Counted from the first letter of the stretch, positions 45,401 to 53,763 are shown. The stretch is DNA of 64,000 bases from an uncultured Lachnospiraceae bacterium (GCA_910586015.1 CAJUGJ010000004.1:82614-146613), one strand, 5' to 3'. The notes: generated by a model not told the origin, from the sequence alone. Numbers and translations are program-made.

Positions 45401-45708
45401 TGCCCGTCCCAAGGATACTGTGAATTTACATAGTGTGGTACATCATACCCCTGTAATTGAATATGTCCCGGAACAGTAATATCTGCCCAATATCTACAAT
45501 CTGTTTCTTTTTTCTCAAATCCTTTTACACGACTATCTTCGTTGACTGCATAGGAAAACTTCCAACTTCCATTTAGAGAATATCGAAAACTAGAGCTTCC
45601 TCCTGCTGCCTCTGCTTCTGTTCTATAATACTTGTGATCGGAATGGGCATCAACACGGTTTATAGCAAATATCTCTGGATCTGCTACCCATTTATAATCA
45701 AATTCCAT
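42481..45708 (-). CDS. lacZ: Beta-galactosidase (GH2)
   Basis: 1075 residues from ATG 45708 (MEFDYKWVADPEIFAINRVD), with GGGAG six bases upstream; a longer reading from 45753 has no site. Sugar-binding and Ig-like domains are followed by the GH2 barrel: VNRHEFSCDHGRAVTEEEM, acid/base WSCGNESYGGSN, nucleophile CEYTHAMGNSNG, and a C-terminal Bgal_small_N domain (RAPTDNDRGNGMASREALWK). No signal peptide, so cytosolic. Coupled to the arabinofuranosidase; together they suggest use of arabinogalactan-type oligosaccharides. Confidence 0.95.
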   Translation of the reverse strand: MEFDYKWVADPEIFAINRVDAHSDHKYYRTEAEAAGGSSSFRYSLNGSWKFSYAVNEDSRVKGFEKKETDCRYWADITVPGHIQLQGYDVPHYVNSQYPWDGHEKLVPGQIPQEFNPTAEYVKYFTVPDTMKKEPLFISFQGVESAFAVWLNGVFLGYSEDSFTPAEFELTEALCEGENKLAVLVYKFSSGSWLEDQDFWRFSGIFREVYLYTIPKLHIQDLFVKTELLKENTQAKVEVQMKLYGTQAGSIEARLLPPSADGTLPAMPGMKFWQGQGKRGYGAKINAQGGQDALLELHIDTPKLWSAEHPYLYCLLLAVRDWTGSLYEVIVQNVGIRQFELRDGLMKLNGERIVFHGVNRHEFSCDHGRAVTEEEMIQDMENMKQHNIDAIRTSHYPNQTRFYELCDQYGFYVIDEANLESHGTWAKPNGADEHAVPNDRKDWKEIVVDRANSMLMRDKNHPCVLIWSCGNESYGGSNIYEMSKLFHTKDSTRLVHYEGIAHDRRYPDTSDMESQMYTSVAGIEKFLKAHPEKPFLCCEYTHAMGNSNGAMYKYTELSDRELRYQGGFIWDYIDQGLRKKDRYGKEFLAFGGDFGDYPTDYNFCVNGIMYADRTCSPKMQEVKFNYQMASFDVSQDGILIKNKYLFSDLSEYDFKVIIARNGKKLWENKFCIELEPQQQRTILYSELIPGRNFGAASKIRVQMSIQDFIRTCCMTTASEGSGEQFSEYTITTSLCLKEDTLWAAAGFEVAFGQGSVILKPEDEFKKGELSIEEEELAAFRVADCDFNFGIKGRNFSIIFDKGGKGLISYKFEGRELISKEPTPNFWRAPTDNDRGNGMASREALWKIASLYAKICSYDCSFDEKKAVMTYSYEFPGDVKPLTLTYTIYPNGRISVAMDYEPVEKMSELPDFGWIIKLPADYSNVDWYGMGLEENYCDRNRGAKLGYFHSTAKDAIASYVIPQECGNKTGVRYATITDCSGHGMYFCCKGLSLSKEKELLAKENIVPMDFCALPYTPHELEAASHSYELPPIHHTVIKTSLGQMGIGGDNSWGAWPHPEHLISNQKLHFEFSFGGM

Positions 45709-45870
45709 ATCATTCTCCCTTCTACCGCTATTTTTACGGCTAACTATAATCAATACTATAAGAATACCATAATTTCTGAAAAAAAGTAATAGATTATTCT
45801 ATCTTTTCATGTCATATTCCATCTGAATTTTTCTTCTAAATTTCTTAAGAAAATCTTCGGTGAAATTCCA

Positions 45871-45899
45871 TTGTTCTGGTAAAAATATTATGGTATACT
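45871..45899 (+). promoter_or_regulatory. Promoter of the patatin-like gene
   Basis: TTGTTC (45871-45876), 17-base spacer, TATACT (45894-45899); the -10 box lies within GGTATACTGATACC, a small palindrome. Confidence 0.55.
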
Positions 45900-45932
45900 G
45901 ATACCCAATAAAAAAAGGGAGAATAAATATGT

Positions 45933-46835
45933 ATGAAAAAAGAATTTAATGCGGCACTCGTTTTAGAAGGTGGTTCTCTAAGATGTCTTTTTACAGCAGG
46001 GGTTTTAGATGTTTTTATGGAACAGGGAATTTGGCTGCCCTATGTAATCGGTGTTTCCGCCGGATCCCTTTCTGGTATCAATTATGTATCTGGCCAGATT
46101 GGAAGAACAGCCAAAATAAATTTAGATTATATCGAAGATAAACGTTATTTAGGAATTCGAAATTTACTTACGGGAAAAGGGATTTTTAACTTCGATTTTC
46201 TTTTTGGTGAGATTACAGAACAACTGATCCCTTTAGATAAAGAAACTTTTTATCACAGTCCTACCCGTTATCTTGCTGTTGCCACATGTTGTGAGGATGG
46301 TACTCCACGTTATTTTGAAAAGGATCACTGTAGTGATATCATGCTTGCTGCTAGAGCCTCTTCGAGTATGCCCCTACTTGCTAGGATGGTAGAATTAAAT
46401 GGAGAACATCTGTTAGATGGAGGAATTTCTATGCCAGTTGCATATGAAAAAGCAAAAAAAGACGGCTATCAAAAACGGGTACTTATTTTAACCAGAGAAC
46501 ATGGATACCAAAAAAAGCAGCCATCTAGTGCTATTTTGACTGCATTTGAAAAAGCATATCGACAATATCCACATTTAGTAGAAAAGCTGTTGACTATGCC
46601 TAAACGATATAACCAAATGCAAAAGGAAATCGATCTATTAGAAAAAAAGGGAGAGCTTTTTGTTATTCGACCAGAATTTCCGGTAACAATCAGTCGTATA
46701 GAAAAAGATCGTACAAAATTAAATGCTCTATATGAAGAAGGAAGAAAAGTTGCAGAAAAACAATTAGTTGCCTTAAACCGTTTTTTAGAACAACGCCCAT
46801 CTTCTCTTGAAAAAAAACTTGCTTCTTCTTTATAA
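45933..46835 (+). CDS. Patatin-like phospholipase
   Basis: 300 residues. ALVLEGGSLRCLFTAGVLDV oxyanion segment, nucleophile GVSAGSLSGIN (GxSxG), and catalytic Asp in LLDGGISMPVAYEKA. Shares the RssA/YjjU-type bacterial patatin layout with a C-terminal tail. No signal peptide, cytosolic lipid acyl hydrolase. GGGAG ribosome site. Followed at 60 bases by RidA; functional link unknown. Confidence 0.9.
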   Translation: MKKEFNAALVLEGGSLRCLFTAGVLDVFMEQGIWLPYVIGVSAGSLSGINYVSGQIGRTAKINLDYIEDKRYLGIRNLLTGKGIFNFDFLFGEITEQLIPLDKETFYHSPTRYLAVATCCEDGTPRYFEKDHCSDIMLAARASSSMPLLARMVELNGEHLLDGGISMPVAYEKAKKDGYQKRVLILTREHGYQKKQPSSAILTAFEKAYRQYPHLVEKLLTMPKRYNQMQKEIDLLEKKGELFVIRPEFPVTISRIEKDRTKLNALYEEGRKVAEKQLVALNRFLEQRPSSLEKKLASSL

Positions 46836-46894
46836 AAACTCTATAATAAATGATGTACAAAGAAGCACTAAAAATTATAGAAATGAGGATTTAT

Positions 46895-47272
46895 ATGAAA
46901 AAAGAAATTATTATGGCCCAAAATGCTCCTGCTGCAGTCGGCCCTTATGTTCATGCAGTAAAAGCAGGCGATCTTATTTTTACTTCTGGACAACTTGGAT
47001 TAAATCCTGAAAACGGAACACTCCTAGAAGGTGTAGAAGCACAGACTGAGCAGGCAATCAAAAATTTAGAGTGTGTTTTAAAAGCGTCTGGATATAGTCT
47101 CTCTGATGTCGTAAAAACAACGGTATTTTTAGCAGATATCAATGATTTTGGAAAAGTAAATGAAATCTACGCGAAATATTTTACAGGAGAAACTCCTGCA
47201 CGTTCCTGTGTACAGGTTGCTGCTCTTCCGAAAAATGGATTAGTAGAAATTGAATGTGTAGCAGTAAAATAA
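46895..47272 (+). CDS. RidA family enamine/imine deaminase
   Basis: 125 residues from ATG 46895 (MKKEIIMAQNAPAAVGPYVH), GAGG six bases upstream. NAPAAVGPYVHAVKAGDLIF, SGQLGLNPENG, and PARSCVQVAALPKNGLVEIE are diagnostic; Arg in ARSCVQVA binds substrate. Hydrolyses reactive 2-aminoacrylate-type imines from PLP enzymes. Confidence 0.95.
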   Translation: MKKEIIMAQNAPAAVGPYVHAVKAGDLIFTSGQLGLNPENGTLLEGVEAQTEQAIKNLECVLKASGYSLSDVVKTTVFLADINDFGKVNEIYAKYFTGETPARSCVQVAALPKNGLVEIECVAVK

Positions 47273-47284
47273 TTTATTTTATAA

Positions 47285-47327
47285 TAAAAAACAGAATCCA
47301 AAATAATATTTTTGAATTCTGTTTTTT
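47285..47327. terminator. Bidirectional terminator
   Basis: AACAGAAT..AAAATA-type arms paired with TATTTT..ATTCTGTT and flanking A/T tracts, between convergent ridA-like and bioY genes. Confidence 0.7.
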
Positions 47328-47334
47328 TATTTTG

Positions 47335-47928
47335 TTATTTTGCAGCTGCTTCTATTTTATTTCTCTTTTGATTAGAATTTTGTATCAGATCTGGAAGAAG
47401 GCGTTTTAATTGCTTTCGGACAGGAAATGTAAAGAAACCAGCAATGATAATTTTAATGGCATCCAGTGGAAGATATGGAAGTACTCCTGCAGAAATGGCT
47501 GCTTTCAATGACAGATGCAAAGAAATTGCCATCCATAGTGTTCCAAAACAATAACATACAGCTGTTCCTAAAATTAAACCTACAAAATACATAGGAAGTT
47601 TTGTTTCAAAATGATCAACAAGCCATCCAGTAATCAAAGCAACTGCTAAATAGCCAATTAGATATCCCCCTGTTGGTCCTACTAATCTTCCAACTCCTGA
47701 CAGGGAACCTGCAAATACAGGAACTCCCACACAACCAAGTAACAAATAAATTAAAACACTTACTGTTCCTAATTTCCATCCCAATAGACAGGCTGCTAAA
47801 TAAACAGCAAATGTTCCAAGTGAAATTGGAGTTTCAGAAATTGGAATTGGAATGGCAAATGGTGAAAGTATACAGATTACTGCTGCCATTAAAGCAGTAC
47901 AAGTTAATTTTTGAATATTTGTTTTCAT
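47335..47928 (-). CDS. bioY: Biotin transporter BioY
   Basis: 197 residues from ATG 47928 with AGGAGG upstream (a reading from 47988 covers the promoter). Six hydrophobic segments; TCTALMAAVICILSPFAIPI, ISLGTFAVYLAACLLG, GRLVGPTGGYLIGYLAVALI are BioY hallmarks. Substrate-binding S component of ECF transporters; no A/T genes nearby, so a shared module elsewhere is likely. Confidence 0.93.
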   Translation of the reverse strand: MKTNIQKLTCTALMAAVICILSPFAIPIPISETPISLGTFAVYLAACLLGWKLGTVSVLIYLLLGCVGVPVFAGSLSGVGRLVGPTGGYLIGYLAVALITGWLVDHFETKLPMYFVGLILGTAVCYCFGTLWMAISLHLSLKAAISAGVLPYLPLDAIKIIIAGFFTFPVRKQLKRLLPDLIQNSNQKRNKIEAAAK

Positions 47929-47939
47929 CTTATCCTCCT

Positions 47940-47956
47940 GTCGAATTTTATTCGAC
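47940..47956. promoter_or_regulatory. Palindrome in the bioY leader
   Basis: GTCGAAT-AAA-ATTCGAC, perfect 7-base arms between the -10 box and ribosome site of bioY. Candidate operator; BirA or another biotin-related regulator is an inference. Confidence 0.5.
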
Positions 47957-47959
47957 TTT

Positions 47960-47988
47960 AGTATAATAGGAGAAAGATAAATTGTCAA
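47960..47988 (-). promoter_or_regulatory. Promoter of bioY
   Basis: Minus strand consensus TTGACA (47983-47988), 17-base spacer, TATACT (47960-47965). Confidence 0.75.
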
Positions 47989-48019
47989 CCACTTTTTGAT
48001 TTTTGGTTTACATTTTGTT

Positions 48020-48901
48020 CTATCTAGTAATATAGCGACCTTCTAAAATTGTTTTTAGATATTCTCCATACTCATTTTTTTGATAGTTCTTCCAGATCTT
48101 TTCTAAAGCTTCTCTTCCTATCCAGCCATTGAGATAAGCGATTTCTTCTAAACAACCAATTTTTCGATGTTGATGTGTTTCTATTGTCCGTACAAAATTT
48201 GTAGCATCTACTAAAGATTCATGTGTTCCCATATCCAGCCAAGTATATCCTTGACCAAGTAACGTAACCTCTAATTCTCCCTGACTTAAATATATTCGAT
48301 TTAAATCTGTAATTTCTAATTCTTTTCTTGTAGAAGGAGTTAGTTGTTTTGCATATTCTACTACACGATTATCATAAAAATATAATCCTGTCACACAATA
48401 ATTTGATTTTGGAACTTTCGGCTTTTCCTCAATCGAAACTGCTCTTCCTTCTTTGTCAAATTCTACAATTCCAAATCGGCAGGGATCTTCTACATAATAT
48501 CCGAATATTGTAGCACCCTTTTCCTTCGCTGCTGCTGTTCTTAAATGTTCATTTAATCCATGTCCATGAAATATATTATCTCCTAATACCATTGCAACTG
48601 TATCATTTCCAATAAAATCAGCCCCGATTAAAAATGCCTGTGCCAATCCATCAGGACTTGGTTGAATCGCATAGGAAAGCTCAATTCCAAATTGACTTCC
48701 GTTTTCAAGCAGTGCCTCAAACCGTGATATATCTGTTGGAGTAGAAATAATAAGAATCTGTCTGATTCCTGAATTCATTAATACAGATAATGGATAATAG
48801 ATCATCGGTTTATCATAAACCGGAAGTAATTGTTTTGATGTTACTAAAGTCAGTGGATATAATCTTGTTCCACTTCCACCTGCTAATAAAATTCCCTTCA
48901 T
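48020..48901 (-). CDS. rfbA: Glucose-1-phosphate thymidylyltransferase
   Basis: 293 residues from ATG 48901 (MKGILLAGGSGTRLYPLTLV). TSKQLLPVYDKPMIYYPLSV, MVLGDNIFHGHGLN, YTWLDMGTHESLVDATNFV confirm RmlA. Makes dTDP-glucose for rhamnose-type sugars. It is isolated here, away from the polysaccharide operon and without rfbBCD. A pseudoknot-like leader lies just upstream. Confidence 0.95.
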   Translation of the reverse strand: MKGILLAGGSGTRLYPLTLVTSKQLLPVYDKPMIYYPLSVLMNSGIRQILIISTPTDISRFEALLENGSQFGIELSYAIQPSPDGLAQAFLIGADFIGNDTVAMVLGDNIFHGHGLNEHLRTAAAKEKGATIFGYYVEDPCRFGIVEFDKEGRAVSIEEKPKVPKSNYCVTGLYFYDNRVVEYAKQLTPSTRKELEITDLNRIYLSQGELEVTLLGQGYTWLDMGTHESLVDATNFVRTIETHQHRKIGCLEEIAYLNGWIGREALEKIWKNYQKNEYGEYLKTILEGRYITR

Positions 48902-48918
48902 TTTTTCCCACATTTCTA

Positions 48919-48969
48919 CGTGGCTTTTTATATAAATCAAGTTTGTGGATGCCACGCGGACACAAACTT
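48919..48969 (-). repeat. Pseudoknot-like element upstream of rfbA
   Basis: Minus-strand stem AAGTTTGTG / CACAAACTT (48961-48969 with 48939-48947); the loop contains CGTGGC (48951-48956) that is complementary to GCCACG at 48919-48924, 15 bases past the stem. Both together form an H-type pseudoknot, or the two helices compete. It overlaps the end of the upstream gene region and precedes rfbA. Confidence 0.5.
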
Positions 48970-48974
48970 ATAGA

Positions 48975-50831
48975 TTAAGAAATTGGTCTTGTGATAGTAA
49001 TTCTTTCTCCGTCTAAATCCTCTTTCATCAAATAATAAGAAGAAATATAGACTCCACTGCCGCTTCCAGCTTCAATCTGTAAAATATACAAAACCTCTTC
49101 ATCTGTCCAAAAATTCGTTCCAATCTGTGTATTTAAAACCATTGAAACATGCCAAATTCCGCGGTATCTGGAATTACTGTCTCCTCCATTAAAGATCAAA
49201 TCTCCTGCTTTTATCTGACTTAACTCTTTTATTTCCTGTCCATGCTCTACCATATATTTTGCCATATTTGCGGCAGTTGGAGCATACGTATTGCTTCCAC
49301 CAATTCCTACTCCTGCTGCCTTATAGGAACGCCAGACAAAAGAACTACAGTCAAAATATCCTTCCTTCATTCTTTTATCTTGACTATATGGCGTTCCAAC
49401 TGCATCAATCGCAAAATTTGCTGCTTTTGCGATCTTTTTATCTTTCACAACAAGAACTGGTACAGTAAAGGTAAAGTTATCGATTTTTATAGTAATTTCT
49501 GCAATTCCTTCTGAAGCCCCTTTGATTCTTCCAAGAGATTTATTGACATTAACAACTGACCAGTCTGAACTCACATAAGAAATTTCACTTTCTTTTGACG
49601 GCAGCTTAATATCCATAAAAGCATTACCTTTTTGACCGACAGCTACTACGGCAAGTTCTGGCAGTTTTGGATCATATACTGTAACTTTTTTAGAGTATAA
49701 TTCCTTTCCGTCGACTGTAATGATCAACTTTGCTGTTCCACCAGAAATCCCACCATAAGAAACACCATAATAACTTCCATCTTCCACCCATAAAACTTTT
49801 GGATTAGAAGAAGTCACACTTACTTCACTAAAACTCTCTAATCCAGAAATTTTTATAGGATATGAGTCATAAATTGAAATTATAGTTTCTGGCTTTTCTT
49901 CCAATTTGGGTTTTGTGACTGTGATGGTACATTGTGTTGTTTCTTCTGTTTTATTTATAGTTGTCCCCTTTGCTGTAATGGTTACCTCTCCCTTGGTAAT
50001 TCCTTTAATTGTTCCATCTTTCTCTATTACTGCAATCGATTCGTCACTGCTTGTATAACTGGAAACTTCTATATAATTTTTGAGCGGAGCAGGTCTTTTT
50101 CCTCCTACGGCAACTGCAAATGGTTGATTAGAAAATCCAACTGCCTCTACTGCTATTATAGAGGAATCCTCATAATAGATCTTCTGATTTTTTTTCTTAG
50201 CTGTTATGCGAAACTTTAATGTAAACCCCCCATCTTTTAAAAACTTAAAGGAAACTTTTCCATTTTTAACAGAATATTTTAGAGCCTCTGAATTTTCTAA
50301 TATTCTTCCCCAACTATCTTCCAACCAAAATTCCAGTTTTGTTAAAACTTCTCCTGTTTTAGCAACTTTTACTTCTTGTCCTTTTATAGCTGCTTCTAAT
50401 TCCTCTTTTGTTAATCCGGAAATTTCAAAAGTATAGGATTTTTTTTGTAATGCCTCTAACGTAGTTTTTGACCAACGATAAGGCCCATATACAAAGTGTA
50501 AAAAAAATTCTCTCTCTTTTCCATTTCTATTGCGAATGGAAAATAAGACATTGTCTTCTTTATCTGAACTAATAACATATTCTTTTGTCTCATAATCTTT
50601 GTCAAAACTATAAAAATATCCGCCTTCTTTTAGTATATATCCACTATCTCCGGGCATAATAGGAATTCGAAATTCATTTCCAATATAAATGGTATGCTCT
50701 TCATATTCTTTTCCTTCTATTTCTTCTGATTGTTGTTCCGCTTTTAAAAATTCTGGCTGTACTTTAACACTTATCATAAGACAAAAGACAACCAACAGTC
50801 CAATTTTTGTATAACTCCATATTTTCTTCAT
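48975..50831 (-). CDS. Secreted NlpC/P60 peptidase with Ig-like domains
   Basis: 618 residues from ATG 50831 (9 bases after GGGGG; an ATG at 50837 is too close). Signal peptide KIWSYTKIGLLVVFCLMI. Middle part holds bacterial Ig-like (BIG2) repeats, e.g. SSYTSSDESIAVIEKDGTIK and GITKGEVTITAKGT. C-terminal C40 domain about 490-618: AAKFAIDAVGTPYSQ-like ANFAIDAVGTPYSQDKRM, catalytic Cys in GYFDCSSFVWRSYKAAGV, His in GIWHVSMVL. Cell-wall hydrolase or transglutaminase-like peptidase. The upstream 245-residue gene overlaps closely and may be co-expressed. Confidence 0.88.
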   Translation of the reverse strand: MKKIWSYTKIGLLVVFCLMISVKVQPEFLKAEQQSEEIEGKEYEEHTIYIGNEFRIPIMPGDSGYILKEGGYFYSFDKDYETKEYVISSDKEDNVLFSIRNRNGKEREFFLHFVYGPYRWSKTTLEALQKKSYTFEISGLTKEELEAAIKGQEVKVAKTGEVLTKLEFWLEDSWGRILENSEALKYSVKNGKVSFKFLKDGGFTLKFRITAKKKNQKIYYEDSSIIAVEAVGFSNQPFAVAVGGKRPAPLKNYIEVSSYTSSDESIAVIEKDGTIKGITKGEVTITAKGTTINKTEETTQCTITVTKPKLEEKPETIISIYDSYPIKISGLESFSEVSVTSSNPKVLWVEDGSYYGVSYGGISGGTAKLIITVDGKELYSKKVTVYDPKLPELAVVAVGQKGNAFMDIKLPSKESEISYVSSDWSVVNVNKSLGRIKGASEGIAEITIKIDNFTFTVPVLVVKDKKIAKAANFAIDAVGTPYSQDKRMKEGYFDCSSFVWRSYKAAGVGIGGSNTYAPTAANMAKYMVEHGQEIKELSQIKAGDLIFNGGDSNSRYRGIWHVSMVLNTQIGTNFWTDEEVLYILQIEAGSGSGVYISSYYLMKEDLDGERITITRPIS

Positions 50832-50857
50832 TTGCATAGTCCCCCTAAACGCATTTT

Positions 50858-51595
50858 TTATCCTATCATTTTTTCTTTCCATCGTTTGAAGATGTTAGCT
50901 AATACATAGTCTTCTTCGAAATTTTGATGAGATATATTGATTGTTGCTAAATTATTGATATGTGGAATGTACTCCTTTTTTATCAAGATCTGTCCCTGTG
51001 TTTTTTCCAGTGTAAAAATACAAAAACTCAGTTCATTTTCTATGTTTAACTTATCCAACTGATCATGAATCTTTATCCGTTCTTTTTCCGAAATTTCTTT
51101 TGTTACTTCCCTATAAGTTTCTCCTTCTTTTTTAAAAATACGTATCTGTGTAAAATAACCATCTGTAAACAGGTAAGCTAAAAAGTTGTCAGAAGATTCT
51201 TTCCATATTGGATCGAGTAGCTCTTCTAGCGATGAAACAGGTTCTACTTTTTCTTTTCTATAAAGATATGCTTCATCTAAAGTCTGCTTAACAGGTGTAA
51301 AGGGAATTTCCTCTACCATCTGCCGCATCTTTTCTATTGCAAATTCCTTTACTCCATATGTAATATAAAAAGGAAAAAATTTCAATGGATCACAGTGCCG
51401 TAAAATCCCTTCCTGTTTCCAGAGCCAGTTAGAAATATCAAAGTCTGCGTCCCAGTCCTGTTCTCCTCTCCCTATACACCAGCCATGATATAACGTGACA
51501 ATCATATCTAATCTTATCTTTTCTACAAACATACCTGGTCGTTTTAAGACCAATTTTAAAAACTCTTTCGTATTATTATTTGCAAAAGAATTCAT
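50858..51595 (-). CDS. Uncharacterised protein
   Basis: 245 residues, no signal peptide or membrane segment. N-terminal KRPGMFVEKIRLDMIVTLYH and GWCIGRGEQDWDADFDISNW are distinctive, recalling small immunity-type or cytosolic domains, but I cannot assign a family. Followed at 27 bases by the secreted NlpC/P60 gene on the same strand. Codon use looks native. Confidence 0.6.
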   Translation of the reverse strand: MNSFANNNTKEFLKLVLKRPGMFVEKIRLDMIVTLYHGWCIGRGEQDWDADFDISNWLWKQEGILRHCDPLKFFPFYITYGVKEFAIEKMRQMVEEIPFTPVKQTLDEAYLYRKEKVEPVSSLEELLDPIWKESSDNFLAYLFTDGYFTQIRIFKKEGETYREVTKEISEKERIKIHDQLDKLNIENELSFCIFTLEKTQGQILIKKEYIPHINNLATINISHQNFEEDYVLANIFKRWKEKMIG

Positions 51596-51666
51596 TTCTT
51601 CCTCCCTTGTTCTTGTTTTTGTTCTATGTTATAATGAAACGAAAATCAAAGAAAGGAAAATAAAAC

Positions 51667-52509
51667 ATGCAGCGACATTCCCAGAAATTAAAACGACAAC
51701 TTTGTTTTAGTTTGCTTGCTTTAGGCAGCACTATTCTTGCCCTTGGTTTTTACTCTGGATTACGAATAACAAACTATACTTTCCTCTCTAAAAATCTTCC
51801 CTCCGCTTTTCATGGTTTTCGTATCGCTTTTTTAACGGATCTCCACTGTAAAAGGTTCGGAACGCATCAGAAAAAACTACTAAATTCCATTTACTCGCTC
51901 AATCCTGATATCATTATTTTTACTGGGGATATGATTGATAACCAACATCCCGATCTTTCTCCCATTTGTGAATTACTTTCTGGATTATCTGAAAAATATC
52001 CTATCTATGCAGTTCATGGAAATCACGAATTCGATAATGAAAAATTATATCAAAAGCTTATGTCTTATTATGAACAGTACAATGTACATCTGTTAAATGA
52101 TGAGCAAATTTTTATTAATCCAAGTGGAGAAGCTGTTTCTTCTTTTTTAGAACCCTGTATTGGAATCTCTGGAATCAGTTACCGAAACCATCCAACCAGA
52201 CAGGAAATTTGTCCAGACCGCTCAAAAGCAGACTTTCATCTTTTACTTTACCATGATGCTTTAGCATTTTCATGGATTAGTGAACTTGGCTATGATCTCG
52301 TATTATCTGGTCACGTTCATGCAGGAGCTATACGCCTTCCTATACTAGGAGGAGTATTTAGTCCAGAGGGCACTTTCTTTCCAACCTATGACTATGGTTA
52401 CTTTCGTGAAAACGAAAGTACAATGTTTGCTTCTTCTGGACTTGGAGATACTGTCATTCCTAGGTTTTATAACCCCCCAGAATTAGTTTTAATCACTCTT
52501 TCCCGCTGA
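51667..52509 (+). CDS. Membrane-anchored metallophosphoesterase (YkuE-like)
   Basis: 280 residues. N-terminal hydrophobic segment LCFSLLALGSTILALGFYSG, then LTDLHCKRFG (DxH), IIFTGDMIDN (GDxxD), AVHGNHEFDN (GNHE), and SGHVHAGAIRLP (GHxH). Family includes UDP-diacylglucosamine and related lipid phosphoesterases. Divergent from the 245-residue gene, sharing a 71-base intergenic region. Confidence 0.9.
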   Translation: MQRHSQKLKRQLCFSLLALGSTILALGFYSGLRITNYTFLSKNLPSAFHGFRIAFLTDLHCKRFGTHQKKLLNSIYSLNPDIIIFTGDMIDNQHPDLSPICELLSGLSEKYPIYAVHGNHEFDNEKLYQKLMSYYEQYNVHLLNDEQIFINPSGEAVSSFLEPCIGISGISYRNHPTRQEICPDRSKADFHLLLYHDALAFSWISELGYDLVLSGHVHAGAIRLPILGGVFSPEGTFFPTYDYGYFRENESTMFASSGLGDTVIPRFYNPPELVLITLSR

Positions 52510-52514
52510 AAAAC

Positions 52515-52545
52515 AGAAGAGAAGAACAATAAGCTCTTCTCTTCT
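52515..52545. terminator. Bidirectional terminator
   Basis: Perfect 11-base arms AGAAGAGAAGA / TCTTCTCTTCT with 9-base loop, between convergent phosphoesterase and fba genes. Confidence 0.8.
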
Positions 52546-52569
52546 AAAAACTGTTATTTTAATCGTAGC

Positions 52570-53433
52570 CTATGCCCGATTTACAGAACCGAATAATTCC
52601 ATTTTTTCCTTTACAGTTGCTTTAATTGCTTCTGCACCCGGAGCTAACAGTTTTCTAGGATCAAATCCCTTACCCTGTAAGTCCTTACCTTCCTCAACAT
52701 ACTTTCTTGTTGCTGCAGCAAAAGAAAGTTGACACTCTGTATTTACATTGATCTTTGCAACGCCGAGTGAAATTGCCTTCTTAATCATATCTTCTGGAAT
52801 TCCAGTTCCACCATGCAATACAAGTGGCATATCTCCAGTCAGTTTTTGAATAGCGTCCAGTGTTTCAAAGCTAAGTCCCTGCCAGTTTGCTGGATACTTT
52901 CCATGAATATTTCCGATTCCTGCTGCTAACATAGTAACACCAAGATCAGCAACCATCTTACATTCATTTGGATCTGCACATTCACCTGCACCAACGACAC
53001 CATCTTCTTCTCCGCCAATAGAACCGACTTCTGCCTCTAAGGACATTCCCTTTTCTGCACATACTTTAACTAACTCTTTGGTCTTTTCTACATTTTCTTC
53101 GATTGGATAATGAGAACCATCAAACATAATAGAAGAAAATCCAGCTTCAATACACTTATAACATCCTTCATAAGTACCATGATCTAAATGTAGCGCAACT
53201 GGTACAGTAATCTTTAATTCCTCTACCATTGCCTTTACCATAGCTGCAACCGTTTTAAATCCGGTCATGTACTTTCCTGCACCCTCTGATACTCCTAAAA
53301 TAATTGGCGAATTACATTCCTGTGCTGCAAGCAGGGCAGCCTTTGTCCACTCTAAATTGTTGATATTAAACTGACCTACTGCATACTTTCCAGCTTTCGC
53401 CTTCTCTAACATTTCTTTTGCAGAAACTAACAT
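52570..53433 (-). CDS. fba: Fructose-1,6-bisphosphate aldolase, class II
   Basis: 287 residues. AVGQFNINNLEWTKAALLAA, zinc/catalytic LHLDHGTYEG (D84, H85), GNIHGKY and LVLHGGTGIPE for the remaining His ligands, and INVNTECQLSFAAA. Glycolytic aldolase, zinc dependent. Single gene with consensus promoter and terminator. Confidence 0.96.
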   Translation of the reverse strand: MLVSAKEMLEKAKAGKYAVGQFNINNLEWTKAALLAAQECNSPIILGVSEGAGKYMTGFKTVAAMVKAMVEELKITVPVALHLDHGTYEGCYKCIEAGFSSIMFDGSHYPIEENVEKTKELVKVCAEKGMSLEAEVGSIGGEEDGVVGAGECADPNECKMVADLGVTMLAAGIGNIHGKYPANWQGLSFETLDAIQKLTGDMPLVLHGGTGIPEDMIKKAISLGVAKINVNTECQLSFAAATRKYVEEGKDLQGKGFDPRKLLAPGAEAIKATVKEKMELFGSVNRA

Positions 53434-53479
53434 AATTTATCCTCCTTATTGATTTAAAAATCTATCATTGAATAAAACT

Positions 53480-53508
53480 ATTATATCACGTTATTTGTTT
53501 ATAGTAAA
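53480..53508 (-). promoter_or_regulatory. Promoter of fba
   Basis: Minus strand TTTACT (53503-53508), 17-base spacer, TATAAT (53480-53485). Confidence 0.7.
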
Positions 53509-53526
53509 GAATAGTTTTTGATACTC

Positions 53527-53670
53527 ATGAAGCGTTTTGTCAAGTGCTTTTTTGAGTTATTGACGCAAACTTTTCAGCACGGCGGGAAACAGAATAACCT
53601 ACCGAGAGCCGCCGCAGTGCAGACGGTCTGGATAGGCGAAACGGACTTAGAACGGAATTGTTTTTCGTAA
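53527..53670 (+). CDS. Small foreign-looking ORF, probably mobile-element remnant
   Basis: 47 codons, MKRFVKCFFELLTQTFQHGG then KQNNLPRAAAVQTVWIGETD, in a patch clearly richer in GC than its surroundings (about 53575-53660). No ribosome site visible. Reminiscent of short conserved stretches seen in Firmicutes integrative elements, which is from memory and untested. The gap around it (53434-53763) holds otherwise only the fba promoter. Confidence 0.3.
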   Translation: MKRFVKCFFELLTQTFQHGGKQNNLPRAAAVQTVWIGETDLERNCFS

Positions 53671-53763
53671 TTGGGTATGATATAATTTCTCCCAGTGCAA
53701 ACCGATAAATCGAAATTTTTAGTAGAGATGTACAAATAATGATTGATTGCGTTTGTTCTATTT

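Noticed and set aside
45754..45870. Promoter for lacZ on the minus strand
   Set aside because: TATAGT with TTATGG at 18 bases exists, but the match is too weak to list.
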